This document shows positions 1-7,332 of a stretch of DNA of 10,684 nt, piece by piece. The stretch lies in NCBI GenBank assembly GCA_934271655.1, contig CAKQRW010000069.1, positions 1 through 10,684 of the forward strand, written 5' to 3'. The position numbers and the translations under genes are program-made. This DNA is from an uncultured Bacteroidaceae bacterium (GTDB lineage Bacteria > Bacteroidota > Bacteroidia > Bacteroidales > Bacteroidaceae). The notes beneath the pieces are model-generated. The model was not told the origin of the DNA and did no database searches. It saw only the letters and a list, made by a program, of their open reading frames with translations. Within the stretch, counting starts at the first letter, position 1. Each line of letters opens with the position of its first letter.

Positions 1-2
1 AT

Positions 3-3000
3 TATCTGAAGATAGGTGATACTTATCGTCCTGTGGAGACTCGTCTTGAGGAATGGAGACGCTATTTTAGCGACCTGCAGAAAAGGTATGACGAGCCAGC
101 TGTTGCTGGAAATGAGTATTTCCGAGACCTTTCTGTACATCATTACATCGTTAATGAAAAAGGACGAAGACGCTTGGAACGTACTACAATTCCTGATCTT
201 CCTTATTATTCGAATGAGTTCTTTGAGAATGCAACAGCCGGCGATATTGAGGAAGCTGTGAAAGACATTAGAAAAAGTGCAGCTGATAAAGACGGACGTT
301 ACAAACTTTATTCTATGGAGGACGGACGAGTGCCAGTGAATTTTCATTACGAGAGGGGAAAGGAAGTGTTGCCCCTTCGTCCCAATCAGAAGAAAGTGGT
401 AAGAAGTTTTATGTACGCAATCAAACATGGTCGTACTCATCTGCTGATGTTTGCAGTCATGCGATTTGGCAAATCATTTACAGCTATGAGCTGCGCAAAA
501 AAGATGGATGCGTGGCTTGTCGTCGTGGTCTCTGCCAAAGCTGATGTGAAGACGGAATGGAAAAAGACTGTTGAAAGTTTTAAGAATTTCGAAGACTATG
601 AGTTCGCAGATAGTGAGCAACTATCAAGAGATAATTCTCTTGTAAGTAAGGCACAAGCTGCTCGTAAAAAGATTGTCGTTTGCTTGACATTGCAAGACCT
701 TAGTAGTTCAGAAATCAAGGAACGCCATAAGGAATTGTTCTCAAAGCGGATAGACCTGCTGATTGTAGATGAGACTCATTTTGGTGCAAGGGCAGAGCAT
801 TATGGAAAGGTTCTCCCTCCTGCTTCTTTTAAGCCAGGGCAAGACACGATAGATGATGCAGATTCCATAGATGAAGTGGAGAAGCACGTTAAGCAGTTGA
901 AAGCTAAGGTGCAGTTACACTTGTCTGGAACTCCTTATCGTATTTTAATGGGTGATGAGTTCTCTGATAAGGATATTGTCTGCAATTGTCAGTTTACCGA
1001 CATCGCAAAGGCTAGTGAGGAATGGGATAAAGAAAATCTTGACACAAAGGAAGAGTGGGAAAATCCTTATTATGGCTTTCCACAGATGGTTCGCTTTGCG
1101 TTCAATCTCAACGAGTCTGCTTTGCATAAACTGTCAGAGCTGCAAAAGGATGGGATGACAGTGGCTTTTGGAGAACTTCTTATGCCGAAGTCTATCAAGA
1201 AAAATAATGAAGGTCAACATCGGCAATTTGTGCACGAGGCGGAAATCCTCGATTTTTTGCATGCAATAGATGGAAGCAAAGAAGATGCCAATATCCTTGC
1301 GTTTCTCGACAATGAACGTATCCGACAAGGCAAACTTTGCCGCCATATCGTATGTGTGCTTCCTTACCGAGCATCCTGCGATGCCTTGGAGAAAATGCTA
1401 AAGGAACATGCTTCGGAGTTTTGCAATCTCTCGCAATATGAAATTATCAATATAGCAGGAGTAGATGGCGAAAGACGGTTTAACAAGCAGGAGAATATCA
1501 CCCATTACATCACAGAATGTGAGGGTAGAGACCAAAAGACCATCACATTGACCGTCAACCGAATGTTGACGGGTGCGACTGTGCCGGAATGGGATACGAT
1601 GCTCTATCTGAAAGATACGGCTTCGCCTCAGGAGTATGACCAGGCGGTTTTCCGCTTGCAGAATCCTTACATCAAAACATACAAGGATAAGGAAGGGAAT
1701 ATCATCAAGTATAATATGAAGCCACAGACGTTGCTTGTTGATTTTGATCCTAACCGTATGTTTGTTCTTCAGGAACTGCGTGCTCATGTTTATGACATCA
1801 ATATGGATGCCAATGGCAATTCTAATCTTCAGGATCGGATAGCACATGAACTTCAAGTGTCGCCGATTGTCTGGATGAATAAAAATCGCTTGCAGGAAGT
1901 GACGCCTAATAACATCCTTGATGCCGTAAGGAAATACTCAAGAGAACGCAGTGTTTTGGATGAGGCGGCGGAAATCCCTGTAGATCATAGGCTGAGCGAT
2001 GTTGAGGAAATCAATAAGTTGATTATGCGCCAGCAACCCATCGGCTCGCGAGGTGGATTGAAAATGAAGCCTGTCGAAGATGACAATGCAGGTGACTTGG
2101 ACTTTATAGATTCGCAAAATAGTACTGATACATCAGAAAAGTCGGGTGAAACAAAGCCAGAAGAGGTACAGGGGACGAATGACAGCATGTTTGACAAGCG
2201 TTATGCGACACTCTGCTCTCGCATACTCTTGTTTGCGTTCTTAACCAAGGAAAAGCTTCTCTCATTGGAAGAGATGATCCATGTCTCAAACAAAGGAAAG
2301 GACAACAAGCGTATCCTTGCAAATTTGGGATTGGAAACCAAGATTCTCCGATTGTTGTACAAGCATTTGAATCCCAATGTGCTTCATCAGCTTGACTATA
2401 AGATACAAAATATCAATTCTCTGGCACATGATGAAACGCTCTCGGCAATGGAGCGAGTGGAAAATGCCATGCGTAAGTTTGGGCGATGGTCAACTTCTGA
2501 GATTGTTACGCCTCAGTTCCTGGCTCGCAAGATGCTGAATGACATACCACGAGAGCGTGTCACGCCCAGAACAAGGTTTATGGATATTGCTTCGAAGGAG
2601 GGTGAGTTCGCATACGCAATCATCCAAGTCTTTGGAGAATCCTATAAGGATAAGATTTATTCCGTTCCTACGTCATCCATAGCTTACGAGTTTACCCGTA
2701 AGGTTTACGAGGCGTTGGGAATGCCTGTAGAGAATATAGAAGATAAGTTTAACTCATACGACCTCATAGGCAAGAATGCCGAGGCATATATAAAAAAAAT
2801 AAAAAAGATGTGTATTGATATAGCTGTAGGTAACCCACCATATCAAGATGAAGGAGGTTCGGGAGGAACCAATGATGCGCCAATTTTCCAGAAATTCTGT
2901 GATGTGGCAAATGATGCTGCTTGTGTATCAGATATGGTGATTCCGTCAAAATGGTTTACTGGTGGACGTGAACATTTGCTTGGTGAATTCCGCCGAAAGA

Positions 3001-3827
3001 TGCTAGCGTCTAAACAAATTGTTCGGATGACGGCATACCATAATCCTCGTGAGTTGTTCCCTGAGGTAGAAGTAAAAGGCGGTGTCTGTTATTTCGTTAG
3101 AGACAAGGCTTATAAGAACCGTTGTACATACTCATTGCAAAAGGATGGAAACTGTGAATCTACTGATTTGGATCTCAGTTCCCTTGATGTGATGATTAGG
3201 GAACCTCGTCTTGCAAAGGTTGTGCAAAAGGTTGTAAAGCAAACGCTAAAAGAAAGGCAGAAAAAAACAAAAGACATACCAGTCTTTGTTGAGGAAATCA
3301 TTTCGGGAGATACACCTTTTGGGATCCCAACGAATCCAAAGACAAGCAAAAAACATCCATTTGATGTCAGAGATATTCAGACTGAAGAGTACAATGTAGA
3401 ACTTTATTATTGGGAAAGTAATGTTCGCAAGGTCGGATATATAAAAGAGTGTGATATCAGAAAAAATAGCAGTGATGTTTCTGCCATAAAGGTGTATATT
3501 CCTAAAGCTGGAGGTTCTGGAAATGACAAGATGGTTCTTGGACAGCCAATTGTTGTCGAAGGTAAGTCTGTATGTTCACAAACATATATATATGCAAAAT
3601 TTGACACTTTGCAAGAGGCAGACAATTTTGTGGCATATCTCAAGACTCGTTTTTTTCGCCTTCTGGTTTCTTCAATGAAAATTACGCAAGATGCTTTAGC
3701 GAGCGTTTACCATTTTGTCCCCATGCTTGACTTTACGCATAAGTGGACGGACGAGGAACTTTATGCTAAATATGGAATAGAACAATATAAGGATTACATA
3801 GAAAGTATGATAAAACCAATGGAATGA
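3..3827 (+). CDS. Single-chain restriction-modification enzyme: SF2 helicase plus Eco57I-type N6-adenine methyltransferase (5' partial)
   Basis: The frame is open from the left edge. A GTG at 33 could be read as a start, but the codons before it (YLKIGDTYRP) continue a recognisable domain, so the true start lies upstream. Numbering residues from that GTG: the opening stretch KIGDTYRPVETRLEEW resembles the second half of a GIY-YIG/T5orf172 nuclease. Helicase motifs follow: MRFGKS (about 143-148, motif I), DETH (246-249, motif II), SGT (298-300, motif III), and NRMLTGATVPEWD with QAVFRLQNP (509-545, motifs V/VI). Residues about 600-840 are helical with an acidic linker at 686-716. The methyltransferase has DIASKEGEF (851-859, divergent SAM motif I) and NPPY (934-937, motif IV, expected to methylate adenine N6). 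Residues from about 960 (IPSKWFTGG, FPEVEVKGGVCYF) to the WTDEELYAKYG tail are typical of Eco57I-like recognition regions. It probably cleaves unmodified foreign DNA after ATP-driven translocation and methylates host sites. No separate S or R subunit is visible. Confidence 0.88.
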   Translation, partial: YLKIGDTYRPVETRLEEWRRYFSDLQKRYDEPAVAGNEYFRDLSVHHYIVNEKGRRRLERTTIPDLPYYSNEFFENATAGDIEEAVKDIRKSAADKDGRYKLYSMEDGRVPVNFHYERGKEVLPLRPNQKKVVRSFMYAIKHGRTHLLMFAVMRFGKSFTAMSCAKKMDAWLVVVVSAKADVKTEWKKTVESFKNFEDYEFADSEQLSRDNSLVSKAQAARKKIVVCLTLQDLSSSEIKERHKELFSKRIDLLIVDETHFGARAEHYGKVLPPASFKPGQDTIDDADSIDEVEKHVKQLKAKVQLHLSGTPYRILMGDEFSDKDIVCNCQFTDIAKASEEWDKENLDTKEEWENPYYGFPQMVRFAFNLNESALHKLSELQKDGMTVAFGELLMPKSIKKNNEGQHRQFVHEAEILDFLHAIDGSKEDANILAFLDNERIRQGKLCRHIVCVLPYRASCDALEKMLKEHASEFCNLSQYEIINIAGVDGERRFNKQENITHYITECEGRDQKTITLTVNRMLTGATVPEWDTMLYLKDTASPQEYDQAVFRLQNPYIKTYKDKEGNIIKYNMKPQTLLVDFDPNRMFVLQELRAHVYDINMDANGNSNLQDRIAHELQVSPIVWMNKNRLQEVTPNNILDAVRKYSRERSVLDEAAEIPVDHRLSDVEEINKLIMRQQPIGSRGGLKMKPVEDDNAGDLDFIDSQNSTDTSEKSGETKPEEVQGTNDSMFDKRYATLCSRILLFAFLTKEKLLSLEEMIHVSNKGKDNKRILANLGLETKILRLLYKHLNPNVLHQLDYKIQNINSLAHDETLSAMERVENAMRKFGRWSTSEIVTPQFLARKMLNDIPRERVTPRTRFMDIASKEGEFAYAIIQVFGESYKDKIYSVPTSSIAYEFTRKVYEALGMPVENIEDKFNSYDLIGKNAEAYIKKIKKMCIDIAVGNPPYQDEGGSGGTNDAPIFQKFCDVANDAACVSDMVIPSKWFTGGREHLLGEFRRKMLASKQIVRMTAYHNPRELFPEVEVKGGVCYFVRDKAYKNRCTYSLQKDGNCESTDLDLSSLDVMIREPRLAKVVQKVVKQTLKERQKKTKDIPVFVEEIISGDTPFGIPTNPKTSKKHPFDVRDIQTEEYNVELYYWESNVRKVGYIKECDIRKNSSDVSAIKVYIPKAGGSGNDKMVLGQPIVVEGKSVCSQTYIYAKFDTLQEADNFVAYLKTRFFRLLVSSMKITQDALASVYHFVPMLDFTHKWTDEELYAKYGIEQYKDYIESMIKPME
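2792..2806 (+). repeat. A8-T-A6 homopolymer tract inside the methyltransferase domain
   Basis: A run of eight A (2792-2799), one T, then six A (2801-2806) encodes the IKKIKK stretch about ten codons before the NPPY motif (NPPY begins at 2832). Losing one A from the A8 run gives a TAA stop within the tract. Gaining one A gives a TGA stop at 2816-2818. Both stop before the catalytic motif but after the helicase. Whether the tract varies in length cannot be seen from one sequence. Confidence 0.6.
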
Positions 3828-3879
3828 TTGTTTTGCAATAATGCTCTGAAAGGTCGACACTTATGCAGCTGGTGCGAAG

Positions 3880-3927
3880 CTACTCGCTTTCCCTGCCTCG
3901 ATGAAGGCACACGATGAGGCTGAGTAG
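3880..3927. other. Possible nested RNA fold (weak)
   Basis: CTACTC (3880-3885) is complementary to GAGTAG (3922-3927). Nested inside, GCCTC (3895-3899) is complementary to GAGGC (3916-3920), leaving a loop around GAAGGCACACG. Two nested complementary segments in a non-coding gap could mark a small RNA or a degraded structured element. Short stems like these also occur by chance, and no known RNA family is recognised. Confidence 0.25.
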
Positions 3928-4016
3928 TGGGTAGAGCCCGTCTATCAAGATGGAGGACACACATCGAGCCAATGATATAAAAGCCAAGCTTACGGATACA
4001 GCAGGATGCTGGACAG

Positions 4017-4058
4017 GAATGTGCTACTTCATCATGTTCTTGATGAAGTAGCACATTC
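4017..4058. terminator. Perfect 18-bp inverted repeat, possible bidirectional terminator
   Basis: GAATGTGCTACTTCATCA (4017-4034) and its exact reverse complement (4041-4058) flank a 6-nt loop, TGTTCT. It lies between two convergent gene ends, about 190 bp after the methyltransferase stop and 37 bp beyond the arabinofuranosidase stop, where a shared terminator would be expected. Neither side is followed by a T-run and the stem is only moderately GC-rich, so it is not a classical intrinsic terminator. Alternatives are a processing or stability hairpin, or an inverted-repeat remnant of a mobile element. Confidence 0.5.
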
Positions 4059-4094
4059 TATTGAGCGCATGCAAGAAATGGTGATAAGCGCCTG

Positions 4095-7000
4095 CTAATG
4101 TTTCACCATCTTCTTGTTGTTGACTATGTAAATGCCGTGACTGCCGCTTATGCAGGCGTTGGCAGGGCGTCCGTCAAGGGCATATATACGATTGACAGCC
4201 TTATCCATGCAGGATTGCGCAATGGCATTGATGCCCGTGGGAATGTTGTTCAGGTTGTCTGTAAAGCCTATGTAGCTGATGACAGACGTGCCTGTGGTGG
4301 AGGTCAGTCCGAAGATAGTCTGGCCAGTGGAGAAGCTCCATTTGTCACCTTTGCAGTTGCCGTCAAGGTTGGACTTGGTGATGTCCCATGCTATCACGGT
4401 CTCCTTGCCCTGTGTCAGCACCTTGGTCGGAGCCACCTGCGAACCCTTGTTCTGGCCATTAAGCCACCACAGAAAGCTCTTGCCTGTGCCCTTGGCGAGG
4501 TTGGTTCCTTTGACAACGAGATATTTCTGTGCCTGTTTTACCTTGTAGTCAGTCTTCTCGTAGTCCATCATCAGGCACACGTTGTTGTCGCCCTTGCCGG
4601 CTTTCACAGTGATGCTGTTGGTCTTGGAGTCATAGCTGATGTTGCTCTGCGCCACACGTGCTGCATCGCCAGTCTTCCATTCGGTAGCTACAAACTTGTA
4701 GGCATCGCCAACGTAGCCGCTGAGCAGTCGCAGGTAGTAGAGCCCGGGAGCAAGTGTGGTGTTGTTGGCTTCCATGCGGAACACTATCTTGTCCTTCACT
4801 GTGCCGTCGGCTTTTCTCAGCATCTCTGCTGGAATCTCAAACTCGATGTTGTAGAATCCGTTGTCGTCAGCATTCTTGACAGAAGAAGGGATGGTTGTTG
4901 TGGTGAGTTGCTGTCCGTCAATGCTGATGATGCCCACGCGGTTCTTGTCGGCAGTGGTGAAGCGGCACATGATAGAGACTCCTTCTGTAAGTTTGTCAGG
5001 ATTGGAAAGAGTGTATTCCATGTATCCGCCCTGCCGCGCATCACGGTAGTACTCGCCCTGATAGCTTCCTGAAGTGGAGTTGGCCGAGTGTGTGGCGTCA
5101 TGCCCTGCCTCGCTCTGCTGTTCGCCAGTGGCCACAAAGTCTATTGTGCGTGCTGTGAGAGCCTCCTCAATGGCGTCAGCGCGTCCCATATCGCTCAGGG
5201 CGTAGTTCTCTTCAGTCTGCTGATACCAGTAGCAGCTGTAGCGTGCATGATGTATGGTATAGAATGGCACAAGCTGCAGAGTAGTCCAGCCACCTTTGCT
5301 CTGTGTGCTGCTGGCATCGATGGTGAACTGGCATGCCTTGCCTTCTGTCGGGCTGATGCGTTTCATCACATCGTCTCTTTCACCTATGAGGAGAGGTGCA
5401 TATGAGAGCGAGAGCCGTTTGGCCATGGATCCTGGAGCGTGGTCCATGCGTCCCTCACCGCCATATTCATTTTGCAGCTTCTCATACTGCAGTCCTGTCT
5501 CTTGTGCTTCCTCGGTGTTGGCGGCCGTGGTCTGGGCTGCCAAGAGGATAGGGCCATATTTGAAAGCTATGTAATCTTTGTAGCCAGGGCATGTCTCATA
5601 GCTGAGCTGCATTGGCAATGCCACCTCCACCACGTCGCCAGCCTTCCATGAGCGGCTCACAGTCTCATAGCCAGCTTGGCCTGCTGCCACACTGGTTGGC
5701 ACGTCTGTGCCGTTGACCTTGATGGAGAAGGATTCTCCTGCCCATTGCGGGTGGCGTATGGCGAGGTCGAACTTTCCGGCCTTGTTGATGGTGAGCTTGG
5801 TCGTCTGGCTGTATGGGAACTGTGTCTCTTGTGTCAGGGAAAAAGTCTTGTCTTCCAGACGTGAAGCTGTGAAGAGGTTCACATAGAGAGTCTTGTTGTC
5901 TTCGGAATGAGTGTAGATGAAGTGTCCGTACTTGGAGTGATTCTCCATGCCTGTGCCCACGCAGCACCACATGCCTTGGTTCACCTGCGAGTAGATGCGG
6001 TATCCTTGCGGGCGCAGAGTGGTGAAGTAGACATAGCCGCCTGTAGCTGGGTCTTGTGTGGAGAGGATATGATTCCACATGGCAGACTCATAGAAGTCGG
6101 CATACTTGGCGTCGTGTGTCTCATCGAAGAGGTCTTCCGAGAGCTTGAGCATGTTGTTGGTGTTGCAGCTCTCCGGACCGTCAAGGTTGCTGATGTATTG
6201 CTCGGCTCTTGAAGAAGGCAAGAAATGCTCGCTCACGCTGTTGCCACCTATGCAGACGGTGCGGTTGTGTGCCACGTCGTCCCAGAAGTTGTGCGCTGCT
6301 GTCTGGAAAGATCCCGATGTGATGGTGCCGCCGTCGCGTTTCTCTTCTTGGTATATGCGCTCGAATCCTATGTATTTAGGCACTTGAGTGTTGGCATGCT
6401 TATTGTCGAGAAACGTGCCGTTTGGTGTCTGGAGCCCGTCAATCATGTACTGGTGACTGTATTTCTTAGCAGCGTCCAGATATTTCTTGTCTCCAAAGAT
6501 GCGGTAAGCATCGGCCAGCGTCTCGTTGACTCCACCATGTTCCCATCCCAGAATGTCCTGCATTTGGCTTGTGGACAGGTGCGACACCACGTTGACAGTC
6601 CAGTTGCACATGTCCTTATACATTCTCTTTGCTTCTTTGCTGCCTGTATAGAGCCATGCGTCTCTCAGTCCGGCCAGCACCTTATGTTCGCAGTAGAAAG
6701 GCACCCAGCCTCCATACTTCTTGAACTCGTTGAGGTCGCCTTTGTAGAGTCCCGTCCATATCTGGTTGATTGGTTGGCCGCCGAGGAAGCCCTTCATGCC
6801 CGTATCGTCATTGTCAAAGGCCTTTTGGCAGTCGTCAAGCACGTTGAGCATGTAGTCGAGCCTTTCTTTCAGCGCTTCTCTTGTGGAGCCATCGTGCTCT
6901 GCGGCATAAGCCAGAGCCAGGGCTGTGAGGTAGTGGCCGCCCACATGTCCTTCGAGCGACCAGCTTGAGAGTCCCCAGTTTGAAAAGCTGGGATGCTTCA

Positions 7001-7268
7001 CGTCCCACTGGTAATACTTGGATGTGCTTACTTTTGTCAGTCCTGCCTGACGCACAAACGGAGTGAGCAGACGGTCTGCATCGTATTGCAGCAGCAGCTT
7101 GGTGTTAGTCTCCATGGCTGTCTTGAACGGGCCGTCAAGAAGAGTGATCTTGTTAAGGTCGAAGTGTTGAGGATCGATTTCTTGTTGGGCATAGAGCCTG
7201 TTGGCTGTCAGCAGTCCTGCCGCCAAGGCCATCAGCATGCTCTTGCGTGTGATGGAATTTATGTGCAT
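4095..7268 (-). CDS. Secreted beta-L-arabinofuranosidase, GH146/GH127 clan, with C-terminal extension
   Basis: Removes L-arabinofuranose residues from beta-linked arabino-glycans, probably in the periplasm or at the cell surface. The 1057-aa product starts with a Sec signal peptide (hydrophobic core about 11-22, likely cleavage after LYA at 27). The catalytic (alpha/alpha)6 barrel spans about 35-450. Expected active-site residues by analogy with HypBA1 are E347 (in GGNSVSEHF) as candidate acid/base, zinc ligands E366 and C368 (GPESCNTNNM), and the C435-C436 pair (MWCCVGTGMENHSKYG), whose first cysteine is the likely nucleophile. Beta-sandwich middle domains follow, with a DUF4986-like part around 620-685 (ending PFYTIHHARYSCYW) and a DUF6805-like part around 700-850. 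An extra module lies at about 855-1010 (WWLNGQNKG). The last 30 residues (IYALDGRPA...GIYIVNNKKMVKH) resemble a Por-type sorting tail. The signal peptide's RK n-region supports this start. GH146 is more likely than GH127 from the NSVSEHF and ESCNTNNMLKL pattern; this is not certain. Confidence 0.92.
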   Translation of the reverse strand: MHINSITRKSMLMALAAGLLTANRLYAQQEIDPQHFDLNKITLLDGPFKTAMETNTKLLLQYDADRLLTPFVRQAGLTKVSTSKYYQWDVKHPSFSNWGLSSWSLEGHVGGHYLTALALAYAAEHDGSTREALKERLDYMLNVLDDCQKAFDNDDTGMKGFLGGQPINQIWTGLYKGDLNEFKKYGGWVPFYCEHKVLAGLRDAWLYTGSKEAKRMYKDMCNWTVNVVSHLSTSQMQDILGWEHGGVNETLADAYRIFGDKKYLDAAKKYSHQYMIDGLQTPNGTFLDNKHANTQVPKYIGFERIYQEEKRDGGTITSGSFQTAAHNFWDDVAHNRTVCIGGNSVSEHFLPSSRAEQYISNLDGPESCNTNNMLKLSEDLFDETHDAKYADFYESAMWNHILSTQDPATGGYVYFTTLRPQGYRIYSQVNQGMWCCVGTGMENHSKYGHFIYTHSEDNKTLYVNLFTASRLEDKTFSLTQETQFPYSQTTKLTINKAGKFDLAIRHPQWAGESFSIKVNGTDVPTSVAAGQAGYETVSRSWKAGDVVEVALPMQLSYETCPGYKDYIAFKYGPILLAAQTTAANTEEAQETGLQYEKLQNEYGGEGRMDHAPGSMAKRLSLSYAPLLIGERDDVMKRISPTEGKACQFTIDASSTQSKGGWTTLQLVPFYTIHHARYSCYWYQQTEENYALSDMGRADAIEEALTARTIDFVATGEQQSEAGHDATHSANSTSGSYQGEYYRDARQGGYMEYTLSNPDKLTEGVSIMCRFTTADKNRVGIISIDGQQLTTTTIPSSVKNADDNGFYNIEFEIPAEMLRKADGTVKDKIVFRMEANNTTLAPGLYYLRLLSGYVGDAYKFVATEWKTGDAARVAQSNISYDSKTNSITVKAGKGDNNVCLMMDYEKTDYKVKQAQKYLVVKGTNLAKGTGKSFLWWLNGQNKGSQVAPTKVLTQGKETVIAWDITKSNLDGNCKGDKWSFSTGQTIFGLTSTTGTSVISYIGFTDNLNNIPTGINAIAQSCMDKAVNRIYALDGRPANACISGSHGIYIVNNKKMVKH

Positions 7269-7297
7269 GTTCTTTAAGGTTTTAGGTTATATTTATA

Positions 7298-7324
7298 GCA
7301 GGTGCCCAGAAATAGGGCACCTGC
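7298..7324 (-). terminator. GC-rich hairpin between porin and arabinofuranosidase genes
   Basis: GCAGGTGCCC (7298-7307) and GGGCACCTGC (7315-7324) form a perfect 10-bp stem around the 7-nt loop AGAAATA. On the minus strand it begins 8 nt after the porin stop codon and is followed by TATAAATATAAC. The position fits termination of the porin transcript, or attenuation/RNA processing before the glycosidase gene, whose start is 29 nt further on. The tail is AT-rich but has no clear U-run, so termination may be partial. No TAnnTTTG promoter was found between the hairpin and the glycosidase start. Confidence 0.65.
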
Positions 7325-7332
7325 ATTGTTTG

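Larger units (their letters stand above)
3828..4094. other. Convergent intergenic region, no credible gene
   Basis: This 267-bp gap lies between the ends of the restriction-modification gene (+) and the arabinofuranosidase gene (-). No reading frame in it has a recognisable product; the longest minus-strand frame (3794-4054) runs through the long hairpin and overlaps the methyltransferase end. The gap holds one strong perfect inverted repeat and one weaker nested fold, listed separately. I see no Bacteroidota-type promoter (TAnnTTTG) on either strand. Confidence 0.6.

Noticed and set aside
1398..1856. 152-aa minus-strand open frame inside the restriction-modification gene
   Set aside because: It overlaps helicase motifs V and VI on the plus strand and has no recognisable content.
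3794..4054. 86-aa minus-strand frame in the convergent gap
   Set aside because: It runs through the long hairpin and into the methyltransferase end, and its composition is unlike a protein of this genome.
4017..4058. CRISPR repeat or transposon end
   Set aside because: Only one inverted pair with a 6-nt loop, no repeated array, no transposase and no target duplication seen.
4098..5072. 324-aa plus-strand open frame antisense to the arabinofuranosidase
   Set aside because: It lies wholly within the clearly coding minus-strand gene, has no recognisable domain, and reflects the third-position composition of the opposite strand.
6225..6968. 247-aa plus-strand open frame antisense to the arabinofuranosidase catalytic domain
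   Set aside because: It covers conserved catalytic sequence on the other strand and its translation shows no domain or start context.
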